From Nomia melanderi (lineage: Eukaryota > Arthropoda > Insecta > Hymenoptera > Halictidae), in contig NC_135001.1 of NCBI RefSeq assembly GCF_051020985.1, positions 10,223,896-10,287,895 on the forward strand: a stretch of 64,000 bases of DNA, given 5' to 3'. The position numbers and the translations under genes were made by a program. The notes beneath the pieces are model-generated. The model ran no database searches, was not told the origin of the DNA, and was given only the letters and a program-made list of their open reading frames with translations. This document shows positions 21,966 to 33,708 of the stretch, piece after piece. Position 1 is the stretch's first letter. Each line of letters starts with the position of its first letter.

Positions 21966-24960
21966 CAATGAATAGCCAATGAGTATTACTATATTATTAT
22001 ATCATTATTACCATTCCTATTATTTATAATACTTTGATAAGTTTATATTCCAATTCCTTCTATAATTTAATATTTCATGCCTATTTCCACGTTTCAATCA
22101 CTCATACATAATAAAACAAAAAACGTTGGTGATAGTAGAACATTTCTCATCCGGTTTCTTCATGCAAGTGGATAAAAAATGAATTATCTGATTATCTAAC
22201 AAATCTTCAAACAGAAATTAACGTGGTTAACGATCTCGAATAAATATTTCTTCAAAACAGCCTATATGATACGTAACTCAGTCGTAAAAGGAGTCAGGCA
22301 TAGTTGAGCTGCCGATAAAAACGAAGTTCAAAGTCGACTTTCACTCGCACTCTTTCTCGATCTCCATTCCAAAACCGGAAGGCAAACGCACCGGACGTCG
22401 GAGCGAGGGTTGCCGGGCGCATCGTTAACGCAAGAAACGATGAGGTAATTGTCGGACACCGGAGTTCATCCGCGACGGACGAGCTCCGTTATCCTCTGGC
22501 CGCGTTGTCGGTAACCAGCGATCGGATTCCATCCGCGATCGAACCGCGAAAGAATGAGAAAAGGAAGAAGCACAACGAAGCGGAAAAGATCGTGGCGAAA
22601 GTGAGGCGTAAAGATGATCAGCATGTTCCGCTGATTCCTGCGATCGCGGGATCGCAAAATAAGGAAGAAGGATCAGTACAATGCAAGCCGCTGCTACATA
22701 TTTCTGTGAAGAATGATCCAGTCTTCTACCTGGTTCCGTGTTACTCGCATCTCATTAGCCAGCGAACACGTTGCTCGTGAATATTCGCCGAGCATCAGAT
22801 TAACTCCATCGCGTCAGGTGTCTCTAAGAACATCACAAGAATGATATCGCTAGATACGGTAGGAAATCTAATTCTGAAGGTAATTGAGTTTTTATGAAGC
22901 TGTAATTACAGCTTAAGACTCGTATTCTTCGTTGTTTTTTGTTTTTAGAAAGATAGGAAGCGAGTAGAGAAAATCAGGTTCAGCTTGTAATAGTAATTAC
23001 GGCAGTTGCCATCGCATGGAGGATAATAAAATCATTTTACGTAATTTCATAGAGTTTCTTGCTTACGGAACGATTGTTTGGTATATTATCAGTTTTTATG
23101 GGATTTTTATAAAGTTATATAAAATAAGGTTATACAATGGAAATTCCTTTTCCTTATTTTCCGAATTTCAATTACTGAATTTTCGATTTCTGTGAAGGAT
23201 TACCCATTATCCGAAGTTTAACAATGGTCTAGTCTCGCGTTGTTCCCTCGTCCCAGTGGGTAGTCCGATTTCTCTCGTTCTAAAGGAGCTTTCTTGCCGG
23301 GCACGTAAGATCTTACGCTCGAAGACAATCTATCAAATTATCCCGAAAGAAATCCTCGTGACCAGGCAGGCTTAATTGCCTCGATGCAAAGAAGCGCGAG
23401 GACTTCTCTAACGACTTGCTTTCGCGTGCGCTCGTCTTTGTCAGCGGTTCTTTACGATAACGAGCGTAATTCAGCGTTGGCTGGGCACCGGGCATGTGTG
23501 CCTGCTTTAATAAAAACGTGGCCAAAAGAAATGCGCTCGCCGCGGCGAAAAAAGGCTCCCCGGCGAAAGTAAAATACAAAGTAGAGCTCAGCTGTCTCTT
23601 CGCTCGAAACGGTGTAAGCCAAAGGCGACTCGTGTCAGTTCTCTATTAAACATTCAAATGTCTCCTTTGGCGAAGACACGTTCACGCTCCCGTTGATCGA
23701 TCCGTTTTCATGGCTCCCGGAGAGAAACCCTTTGTGCCCGGACTGGGATCGATGTCGGGCGTTCACCGGAGGTTCACCGGGAGGAACGATACCATTGTAA
23801 AAACTCCTTGACAGGAAAACGTCGGCGAAGCCTCGCCTCTGGGAAATAACCGAATATTCCTCCGGTGAGCCTCCCGCGGGGAACGGAAGGGAAAACATTG
23901 GGGACGATAGCTCCTACCGCGATCAGGGGTGGTTATCGTGTTTTTAAAATATGTTCGATACGTTTCGTTTCGTATCTTACCTTTTGCGTCGAGAGGTGAT
24001 TCTTCGGTATAACCAATGATTTGATTCGATATAGCAAGGTTATAAAGTATTTTATATGTAGTATATATAATGCATCGATAGATGAAAAATTCAAATAAAA
24101 TAGATTTTATTCTGAATTTACGTGTGCTTTCTCGCTAGTCAGTTTTAGGAAATTTATGGAACTCGTCGTTTTGGCAGACATTGAATTTCATAAACGTTGT
24201 TTGATAGTAGTTCATGTCGATTTAGATTGATAATTAATTTTCTGCTTTTAAAGCTCTAATTTTCAAAAACTGCGACTGAACATCTAGTTTTCTAGAAACA
24301 ATAGATCCTAGTAAGCCTAATGTAAGCTTTCAAGTTTACGTTTATTTGTTGATTCATAATATTTACGTTTTATAATATTTCTCTGATAGCTTTCTATGGC
24401 TGAAAAGAGTATTCCCGGGCAAAAGTTAAATTCCCGTAGATCTAATTAGGTATCGTATATAAGGCTCAAGGAATGATGGCTTAAATGTTCAGATACTTTC
24501 CTAATGAGGGCACGTTTATGAGTATTAAATTCAAGAGAACGAAATGGTGAAAGTAATCATGTAATAAATCTTTACTTCGACTGAGTAATTACTGGTGCGG
24601 AATCTGTTCTGCATTACTCATTATAGATACTTATTTCCATCATTCTTTCGGGTCATAAAGTGTAAATATACGTGTGAAACGTTTAACTGACGCAGATCGG
24701 ATTTATATGCAACACCGTTTTGCTATAATTTGATGATACTTGATTAATCCTTGGAATTGAAATAAATGTTTTCATGCTTGAAGTGTTGCTTTTTTCAAGA
24801 AGCTAGTTTACGACCTTCAATTGAATCTAATGGAGGTTTCTATTTACATTTTACGGTATATAAAACAATAATTCACAAAATGAAGATACTATAAAAGAAT
24901 ATTCCTCAAAGCCAATGTTGTTAAACGTTAAAGACACGCTTTCGCTGGTCAAAGGTGAGA

Positions 24961-25375
24961 GAAATCAGGAATAATGGAAGCCATGGGTGTCCAATTGAAC
25001 TCCAATCACTGTTGGACCTTCGCCACCATAAAAGTCTTGTTCACTCAATTTGCTCCGTTGTCCCAGAGTCTTGACGAACATCTGCAGCTATATCTTCATT
25101 AAAACAGGAACGAATAACTCTCAACAAATCTGGCATGTCTTTTCAGAAACTTACCATTTGTGGCCACATGTTTCTCCAGATATTTTCGTGTTGCTTGCAA
25201 CATATGTAACCATAAGATTGAAATAAAACTGAAATGTTACTCAGATAATGTTGCTTCGGTGTAAACGGACTGTCTCTGTAAGTAGATACTTCATGGAAAT
25301 GCCTTGGAATATGTAACAACAAGAGGTAGCAGGAAGTCCTTCAATATTGCTTCAACGAGGACATACCTTTAAGGA
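24961..25375 (-). pseudogene. possible decayed protein-coding fragment
   Basis: On the minus strand, one frame between 25363 and 25150 reads as helical protein (VEAILKDFLLPLVV and MLQATRKYLEKHVATNG) broken by two stops. It ends in an AAATG|GTAAGT donor. About 15 bases further, another frame reads PDLLRVIRSCFNEDIAAD before a stop. The splice-like signals and protein-like composition suggest an old duplicated gene fragment. I cannot name the parent, and chance is not excluded. Confidence 0.25.
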
Positions 25376-25377
25376 TC

Positions 25378-25815
25378 CTACACACATTGAAACAGGTTGC
25401 GATGCATTCATCTACCTAGGTTTCTATGAAACTTCTATCCGCATTAATTCTACGGTACACTAACAATTCTTTTCAATTTATGGTGTGACCCTAGTAGCTT
25501 TTGACAGGTTCCTGATCAACGTTTGTTTCCGTAGGTATCTCGATAGTCACACCATTTCATTAAACGCAACAAATTGTTTTCATAAAATGCAAATAAAATT
25601 CAAGAGAAAGATCGTGTCAACTGCCCACATTTTACACAATACATAACAATTTTAGGTATAAACACACGTAAAAGTAATTCAGTTCTCTTTACGCAGGGTG
25701 CAAAACGTCGAGCGTCACAGATATGTGAATAATACGCTAACGTTAATGCCGAAGTACACACATTGCAACATGTATCGCGAAATCCATAAGTCAACGCATG
25801 CTTCAACGTGTACAG
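25378..25815. mobile_element. possible inverted-repeat element (TIR ACAC-GTTGAAACA type)
   Basis: The left end (from about 25378) reads TACACACATTGAAACAGG. The reverse complement of the right end (to about 25815) reads GTACACGTTGAAGCATGC. The ends resemble those of the 31012-31460 element and give the same overall length, about 440-450 bases. No transposase was seen. The interior shows no clear similarity to the other copy. Confidence 0.35.
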
Positions 25816-28697
25816 AGGACTTTAGGGGTCCTCTAACAGGGTAGCTTGTCAAGCATTGCCTGCCAGGGAAGCATCCAGTCGCAGTAAACAGCCGAATAAA
25901 CCGCGACGTTAAGTTAACGAGTTCCGATCGAATGTTCTTCGCCGTTGTCGCAGGGATTTATTCGTCATTCGGCTCGGTTGAACGAGTTTAATAAGGTAAG
26001 TCGCGGGAACAGTCGGTATTTACGTTTGATGGAAATGCTGTTCGTACGTTTCGCTTGGCCGGAAGTCCAAGCGGAGAGCCGGCGCGGCGTACCCTCGCAA
26101 ACCGTACCGAAATCCGAGACAAACTTTCCAGCGTGAAATGATAGCCCACGGTTGCACGGTCTCCCATCCGGAGATATTACCATATTACATACTATCCGCG
26201 TTCGCAGTTGCCATTAACTTCTGATCTCTCTCATCTCCGGGCATCTGGGATTAATATATACGCCAGCGGACAACCAAATTGCGTCGCGGCGCTTCCCGTG
26301 CCAGGAGTACGCGGCCGCATAATTAAAGTCGAGGACGGGGGAGGAGGTCCGAATTAGAATTAGTATTATTTGTTTATTCATCAAATTCACTACTGTTCGT
26401 GTTCCCTCTATTTGAAATTGTCCGCTGTGGCGGTGACGGTTGTCAAAAATGCAATATGCCGGTTCACCGTTTTCGTAAACATATGTCACGTTTTCATACA
26501 AATATTTATGGAGACGTTTTCGGGTTGAATACTGATGTTTGAGCGATAATTTTGTATAGGATTTTTGGAAAATATTGTTCAACTTTTCTTTTAGAGTTTT
26601 GTACTGACAGAGTATAAAATTATATGATTATAAACAAATTAGTGAAAATGACCAAAACTCGGAAAGCGGGGGAAAACTTGTTAGCGTCTATTAAACTTTC
26701 TTCGCACAATGAAAAATAAGAAGAGTATTAAATCCAGATAAAATTGGAAAGCGATTTAAGGAAATGAGTATTCATGTAGCTAATTACACAGAATACAAAT
26801 TTTAATTTGTACTTGAGCCATTTAGTGGTCATTCCGAATACTTCGCATTCTCCATGCACATCAAAATCAATTACCCGAGACATGCATATTTCGTGTAGGC
26901 AACACTACAATCATGTTTCTCTATCTCCGGGCGTTCTATCAGGCCGCAAACAAACCGCAGCCACTTATGTACCTAGTTAATTAAAAATCTGGGAGATCAA
27001 CACCCGACAGAACGCTATTTTATTGCACACATCGCGGCTACGCAGAAAAAGTTGACGAAAGAGTGGAACGTACGCTTTCTGATCTTGTCTACGAATTCCC
27101 CGTGCCACGGTCAAGATAAGCCAGCCCCAAATCCGCTTTTACAGGAACAAAGATCGTCGTAACCGATCGCTTTTTCACAAGAAGTCCTTTCACGTGGCGA
27201 ATGCGTTCAGACTTTCATTTCATCGCACCGAAAAATTTGATCCGCTTTGAGTGTCTTTACACTGGTGAGCGTTCTTCACCTTCACTTCCGGTAAGCACGA
27301 GATTTGCACGAGCACACAGCTGTCCGGTTCGGTACTCCCGAAAAAAAGAAACCGTCTTGGTGGCCGGGATTTCTTATTCCACTCGACCAGATCGTTTACA
27401 TGAATTTAGAGTGGACAGATATAATTTATGCAAGAGGTCGTCGATTTTCTTTTACCGTCTTCTTTCTTTTTCCAAGATTCAACAATGAACGACTTTGGAC
27501 TGTTTACACTGTATTGCTACGCGCTCCTTGAAAATACTCATAACCGCACCAGACGTTCACTTCCGGTAAACGTAGCAGCAATGTAAATTTGCGGTTGCGC
27601 CTGGAGGCGCTACTGATCTTCCGCTTTGTCGGTTACTTCGCGCCTTCGGATTCCATCGTGACACGTGCTTCATCTTCGCATAACACCGCGCGAGCTCTAT
27701 CTAAATTTGGCTGATTAGCCCCTTGCACTCGAAAATTCTTCACTAGAAATATTCAACTTTCTCTGATAAGATGAATCCTCCTTAAGTGGATTCCAAAAAA
27801 TGTCTATAACTTAAGGATAAATCACACACAAACTAAGGAGTGAAACTAGATTATAACTAAGTAAATACCTAGTAAATAACTAGATAATATCGTAACCCAA
27901 AAATTGTGATACCGAATCGTTAGCAATTATTTCCAATGGCACTTATTTTTGCTATGAGAGACTAACAGTAAGTAATATTCCATGGAACGCTAAAAATTCC
28001 TATGGCTCTCGGCGCGTTAATAAACACAGCATACTTTCCCAGATTCTTCTAAAAGAGAAAGATTTATTGCTTTCGCAAAACCAGAAACAGTAGCTATCAT
28101 CTAGAGATTTCTTTCGTAGCTGTTCCAATTACTGGAATTATAATTCATGAAAAAGGAAAGGTTCCAAAAAGCATCGGATTAATGAAATCAGAGACTGCGT
28201 GAGTCGCGTTTCGCCGAGATTCCAGCCATAAGGAAGAGTAATTATTCAGAAGCGAATAACATGATTTCACCGATATTTCAATTTAAAAGGCATTTAACTT
28301 GTATCGCTTCCGTCCTCATCGGCATTAATATGCCGCGAACGAGTCCGTCGTAGCTCGGAACTGGCAAATTGATGTGACCGAATATACCGGCACGGTATTT
28401 TTCCAGAAAGCGTTCCGCTGAACGGAACGCGTTACTCTAACGACGACGACACTTCCAATACCGTGTGTACTTCCCGTGTTCGCGGGCACGCGTAATCCTG
28501 GCTTCCGGCGCGGCGCGTCGAGCTCTCGCGGTTCATTGAACCGCGTGAAAAATGAAACGCGAACCTTTCATATTCATCCGCCGTCGCGTAGAGTTCGAGC
28601 GTAGGTTGACGGATGGAGAGACCTAACTCACTATATCCTGGAAAGGGTCGATAGTATAGCGGAAGGAATCAGTGAAAGGTGGTGGAATCGATGTTAC

Positions 28698-28735
28698 TAT
28701 ATAAGCACTGTGTTCCACTGGCATAGACACTCAAC
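28698..28735 (+). promoter_or_regulatory. TATA box TATATAAG (28698-28705), initiator near 28733
   Basis: A CTCAAC initiator-like sequence lies about 35 bases after the TATA box; the start codon of cluster gene D is at 28793. Confidence 0.65.
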
Positions 28736-28792
28736 GCTCGATCTTTGTGCGAACACAATTAACACGCCCACGCCTACAAAAACGTTCCAGCC

Positions 28793-30386
28793 ATGAATCA
28801 AATCGTAAGATCGCGTCCGATGGTCGCATGTCACAGGGAAATTTCGTTGGGATCGATCATTTTCGGGGAATCCATTGTCAATTTATCAGAAAATTCAATC
28901 GAACGCGCACGATTTTGTTCCCCGTTTGTTTATTTCGTTCTGTTTTCGTTTGTAAACGACCGAAAGCCTCGATAGAGGGACGAACGATAGTGATTTACGG
29001 GTCCTCCATTCATCAATCGGGCGGATGATTAACGATCGAATGTTTACAGATTGCTTTCGTTGGTCTCGCGGTGCTCGCTGGCATCGCTTCTGCGAGCCAT
29101 CTGGACGAGGACCACGGCCACTCGACCTACGAGGAAAAATCGAAGCCTGTGGAGATACCAATCTATAAGAAATACGGTGAATATTAATATACGTCTTCGA
29201 ATTCTCAACTATTTCGAAATCGATGTATCCCAACTTTCAATTTAATCCGATTAAAAACACTCTCCCGGAATTTCGCGTTTAAAATTTTAACTGAAATTAT
29301 GCGAACGTATTAAGTGAAGCTGTTAGTGCCAACTATCGGTAAAATAGATATCTCATTCCGTATTTTAAGCTGAAAATGTCGGACATATATGACAGAATTT
29401 CTTTGAAACGGTTGAAGTAAGATACGTTACAGTATATGCTAGGTTTAGATTTGTTAATGATGTACGTACACTGACCAAGTTTAATTAAATATTTTCAGCG
29501 ATCCCGATCCCGCATCCGGTGCCAGTCGAAGTACCCCAGAAGATCGAGATTCCGATCCCTCAACCGCAAAACGTCCCCGTCGAGATTCCTCATCCTTATC
29601 CAGTGGAAGTAGTCAAACACGTTGAAATCCCCATAGAAAAACCGGAACCCGTCGTTGTAGAAAAACACGTAAGTATGAACTACTACGTAGTAAGGGTACC
29701 GGAAAGTCTTCTAGTATTATATTTTTTAAACTTTTTAATTTCCTACATTATAATATTTAATTCTTAAGTTTAACCTTCAATGAATTTACGTTAAAACTCA
29801 AGCTCATTGTACTTACTTCATTTATTATTTTAAACTTTTCAATTTCCATGGTCATGGTACAGCTTCTCTATCTCAATCTTAAATTAATTTATATTTATAT
29901 TAAATTTTAAGGTCATTGAAGCTTATTGCGATTATGTTATTGATTAACCCATTCATTGTCGAACTTCAGTATACTCATACTTGATTTGATGCATACAGAC
30001 AGTTCTGTATGAAGAAATACATATACTCACAAAGAAATAACGGAACTTAAATAAATGCTCATCATTTAGGTCTGGCAACGAATGGGTTAAGAATACTTAC
30101 TTGTTTCATAGATATTTTCATCCCAAGCTTCGTGATAATAGTGAAATACTTTCCAATGGCCATCATGCTTCTTGATTCAATGGATTCCATGATTACACGT
30201 GGCCGCAGAAAATCGTTCTAACGTAAGACCATTGTGTTTACCCAGGTACCATTCGTGGTGGAGAAGCCGTATCCCGTCTACGTCGAGAAGAAGTTCCCCA
30301 TTCCGGTGGCGAAACCATACCCAGTCCATGTGCCGATCTACAAGCATGTATTCCACTACACGTCGAAGGGCAAGGGATGGCACTAA
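28793..30386 (+). CDS. Pro/Val-rich cuticular protein (cluster gene D)
   Basis: Four exons join in frame: 28793-28804, 29050-29176, 29499-29668 and 30246-30386 (149 aa). Signal peptide MNQIIAFVGLAVLAGIASA is split after MNQI. A short charged linker with HSTYEEKSKPVEIPIYKKY leads into Pro/Val repeats (IPHPVPVEVPQ, VEIPIEKPEPVVVEKH) and the end signature KPYPVHVPIYKHVFHY followed by KGKGWH. There is no Gly-rich block, unlike genes A-C. The nearest paralogue is gene E, which has the same linker and the same last-intron position but lacks the intron at 29177-29498. AATAAA is at 30628. Family assignment (CPLCP/Vajk-like) rests on composition and motif. Confidence 0.83.
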
Positions 30387-30627
30387 GCTCCTCCATACAC
30401 GCGGAAGACGCTCAAGGACCGTTCTTCGCCGCAGTGACTAACTAATTCACCTGGAAACGAAGATATTAATTTAATCATCGATCGATCGATTCGATCTGGA
30501 CGCCGCTGTTTCGAGGTGATCGTCGTTGAAGACCTCCGCTGCCAATGCTATTGTTACTATTATGACGATTTTATACACTCGTTAAGTTTTTATCGTTCCC
30601 TTAGTCAATAGAGTTCACTGTTTTGTT

Positions 30628-30633
30628 AATAAA
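30628..30633 (+). terminator. poly(A) signal AATAAA
   Basis: Lies 242 bases after the stop of cluster gene D. Confidence 0.6.
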
Positions 30634-30842
30634 TGGTTTGAAAAGGAAAGAGAGGCAAGCAAAACCCGTAGCGGCGTCAGTTTAATCGACGATTCGCGCG
30701 GAAACCGATGATCGTCACGAGCGGGCTAACTCGATCGCGTGCACGCACGTTGCGCGGATAATTAAATTACGGACCGCGGAAGATAATTCGAAGCGATCCG
30801 TGCGAGACGTTCGACGAGGAAAGACTCTGGGTTAAGCTGCGG

Positions 30843-30992
30843 TTACATTGGATGTTTGTTCAAAAGAATTGGCGCTGTGACGAGCTTAATACGTCAAAGA
30901 AATGTGTATACAAAATTAAAGGTGTATACATAGTGATCTTCAGATGTTTACCCGTCAGAATGCTAATGTATCCGACAGTGCATCCAATGTAA
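30843..30992. mobile_element. 150-base inverted-repeat element (MITE-like)
   Basis: TTACATTGGATG at 30843-30854 is perfectly inverted as CATCCAATGTAA at 30981-30992. The interior is non-coding. No clear target-site duplication was found. Confidence 0.45.
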
Positions 30993-31011
30993 ACGTAGTC
31001 GTCAGGTCAAT

Positions 31012-31460
31012 ACACACGTTGAAACACATTGCAATGCATGGATTCACAGATTTCGTGACACGTGTCGCAATATATGCGTCAGATCGTCCCATAAGTTTCT
31101 CTTCATTCTATGACGTTTAGTCTGGAAAAAGTTTCGGAAAAATGACATTGAAGAACTTTTTGGCACAACATTATAGTTCACCGTCTGAGAATCGATTTCA
31201 GTGGCGACTAGTGAAAGAACCTGAGAAAAATCGTACGATTCGTTCGAAGCTTTCAAGGTCATTATGATGAATCTTCTTCAAAGATTGAATATCTAGATTA
31301 TGTCAGCTGCAATGCTGGCGAAACGTCAGGAAATCATTTTTAACGTTCATGGCTCATACCCAGAAGCTTTGAGTAAGCCTCGCCGTGAGAAGAATCGAGA
31401 AGATTTTATTAAACCTAAGAGTCGATGCATTCATTGCAACATGTTTCAACGTGTACTGGG
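31012..31460. mobile_element. about 450-base element with 28-base imperfect terminal inverted repeats
   Basis: The left end has ACACGTTGAAACACATTGCA. The reverse complement of the right end has ACACGTTGAAACATGTTGCA. Inside, GTCCCATAAGTTTC (about 31086-31099) resembles mariner terminal sequences, so this may be a mariner-derived or nested element. No intact transposase frame was found. Confidence 0.45.
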
Positions 31461-31831
31461 AGGTTAAAACCGTCGGAATCGTTTCTTCCGGTTCGTTATC
31501 GGGACAATAGGGAAGCGCGTAACCTTTCCTCCCCGTTTCCTCGTCATTCAGCGTGTTACCGATCGGGTTGGAAAGAAACCAGCCACCGGACTAGCCACGA
31601 TACACAACGATCTTGAATCGCCATAACGAGCCTGAGACACCAGACGGCAGCGTTCCTGCATCGAAACCACTTTTACTCGAGATACACTTTCACTGTTCCG
31701 CTCGCTGATACGTACCGTATCGTGCGCGATTCGAATCTTCCGAGAGACTTCTCTCTCCCATGGCCACACCCCTCTACGCTTAAATCGGCTTCCTCCCCAT
31801 GGCGTGAGCTCTAACTGCGAACACAAATGTG

Positions 31832-31863
31832 TATATAAATATCACCGGTTATTGCAATTCACG
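31832..31863 (+). promoter_or_regulatory. orphan TATA box with initiator, no gene recognised downstream
   Basis: TATATAAAT (31832-31840) lies 29 bases before TTCACGG. The first ATG (31874) opens 46 bases to a GTAAGG donor, but the peptide is not hydrophobic and no following exon was recognised. It may be a decayed cluster member, a non-coding transcript or chance. Confidence 0.25.
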
Positions 31864-33585
31864 GCCCCGGGCAATGTACTCGCGGAACTATCGTTCAGCT
31901 TCGGTTAGAATGCATTTCCGTAAGGTGGCCCATTCGAAAGTTCGATTCCCAACGCGATGACTAATGGACATTTGGCGAGTTTTATAATAACCGAACTGCG
32001 AATGCATTAGCGAGACCGGAAGTTTCTAGAGAAATTTCAATGTATGGCGCTGGGAAATTATTGATTCCTTTTTTTAGTTGTATTCCACGTATTCGCTGTG
32101 TATATGAAATATCTGTTGTCTAGTAACTGTGATGAACAAGATTACAATTAATTGAAATGGAATTTTATTAAAATCGAACATTACAACTGTTCTTTAAGCA
32201 ACAAGAAGGACTGTTAATGTATCGAGCTCCAATCTTGTTTCTGTTCTCAGTGATTACTATTATTTACAAAATAGAGCTTATATAGAGACTGCGGTTTATT
32301 GAGTTTTTGTTTTATTAAAGGTAACATAACCGATTCGTTAGTATCTTCGAGTACCTATGATTTGCTACGATCGTGTAATGCGTGTAATCAATAAATTTAA
32401 ATTTATAATCTGGCTAACTTTATCAGCAGCGACAATTTGTAACATTTTAAGAAAATAAATCCAGTGATATCTGTGCAACATTCTAGAATATTTAACGGCT
32501 ACCAATGAAACGAAAGTAAGAGCGAGAAATCTCGTAAGAGATCTCTCGAGTGATAGTGTTCCTGTTTTCCTTTGAAAGTCACTTCTTCAAAATTCGATAT
32601 GAATTTTAATTTCCTGCATAAGTATTCATAGTCCCTCGATCTATATTATGCGCTACAGGTGGGCAGATAATTTTTGCAGTTCCTCCCTTTGGACATTAAT
32701 TAAATAACGACAAGAAATAATCGAGTACTGTCTAGAACTCGCACCTGCGGCGCGAAAGCTGTTCTCTTGGATCGCGTGCCGGCTCGAGATGGGAGCGCGT
32801 CGAATAATACATACCCAAGCTAACTGATACAAATATAAATTGTTAAACATGCGAACTAGATCACAACCAAATAACGTTCACCTCGGTTGACTGGGCACAT
32901 TTTCATTCTCGCCTACAATGAAGATATTATCACTGGACTTTGCCATTGTTTATCGAAAATAATTGTAAACCAATAAGGAATTGAAGAGAAAAGATTAACT
33001 AATAACGCGTGTAATCGGTCAATGAAGGAATAATTGAAGATAACTACGATGGGTTCCTTTCGCTCAAACTGCCAGGCCGTGAACAATGTGTCATTCTTTC
33101 GATATGGTGAAAATCGAAAGCGACTACTGTATTTGGCGTCCGTGGGAGCGGTGCTCGCGAATTTCTCAAATATCTTTCGTTCGCTCGCGTAATTACGCTG
33201 ACGAATAAGGACGCAGTTCAACAGCTTCGCGGAACGATATTACGTCGATCGCCGGTTAATTATTCCTAGCTACTTTGTCTCCAATTAAAGCTGAAAAATC
33301 ACGATAGAGCAACAATCTAGCGTTCGCCACAGGGAAATTATTCGATCGACGGTTTTAAAAGAGAAACATTCCTTTGGTCGACCCAGCAGATATTATGGTG
33401 ATCAGTTTCGAGAAACGCGGCGATCCAGCTGTGCGAAATGTGGGGAAGAATGGGGGCTCGCCCAGTTGTTGTTATTATATCGACGCAGACAATCGCTACG
33501 CTGGAGCAATCGTGTACGTGTGCAGATTAACACGACGAGCAGAAAGAGTCAACGTAATGAAGAGAAGGGGAGAAAGTGACGTTGG

Positions 33586-33622
33586 TATATAAACACTTGT
33601 CCGTGACTTTGAAAGCATCAAA
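33586..33622 (+). promoter_or_regulatory. TATA box TATATAAA (33586-33593), initiator near 33620
   Basis: A CATCAAAC initiator-like sequence lies 34 bases after the TATA box; the start codon of cluster gene E is at 33709. Confidence 0.65.
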
Positions 33623-33708
33623 CAGATCGTGGCGAGTTAACACTACGGGTTCCGCGCGCTGGGTTCATTCGACCGTGATCATCGGGTTCTTCGAAACGCA
33701 CTGAAATC

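Larger units (their letters stand above)
21014..28697. other. 7.7 kb gene-poor interval inside the cuticle cluster
   Basis: No intact gene was recognised. It holds a degenerate CTAGA-type repeat (about 21885-21965), a possible decayed gene fragment on the minus strand (24961-25375), a probable inverted-repeat element (about 25378-25815), and GC-rich patches at 22360-22700 and 23230-23900. The rest is unannotated and may contain enhancers for the flanking cuticle genes. Confidence 0.45.
30634..33585. other. intergenic between cluster genes D and E
   Basis: It holds a short palindromic element (30843-30992), an inverted-repeat element with a mariner-like internal sequence (about 31012-31460), and an orphan TATA-like box (31832). 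No intact coding gene was recognised. Confidence 0.5.

Noticed and set aside
27201..27531. Two overlapping frames of 75-95 codons
   Set aside because: Composition is unremarkable, no splice context, and no similarity to neighbouring genes.
31925..31965. GTTCGATTCCC resembling a tRNA T-loop
   Set aside because: The flanking bases do not form a T stem and no acceptor, D or anticodon arms can be built around it.
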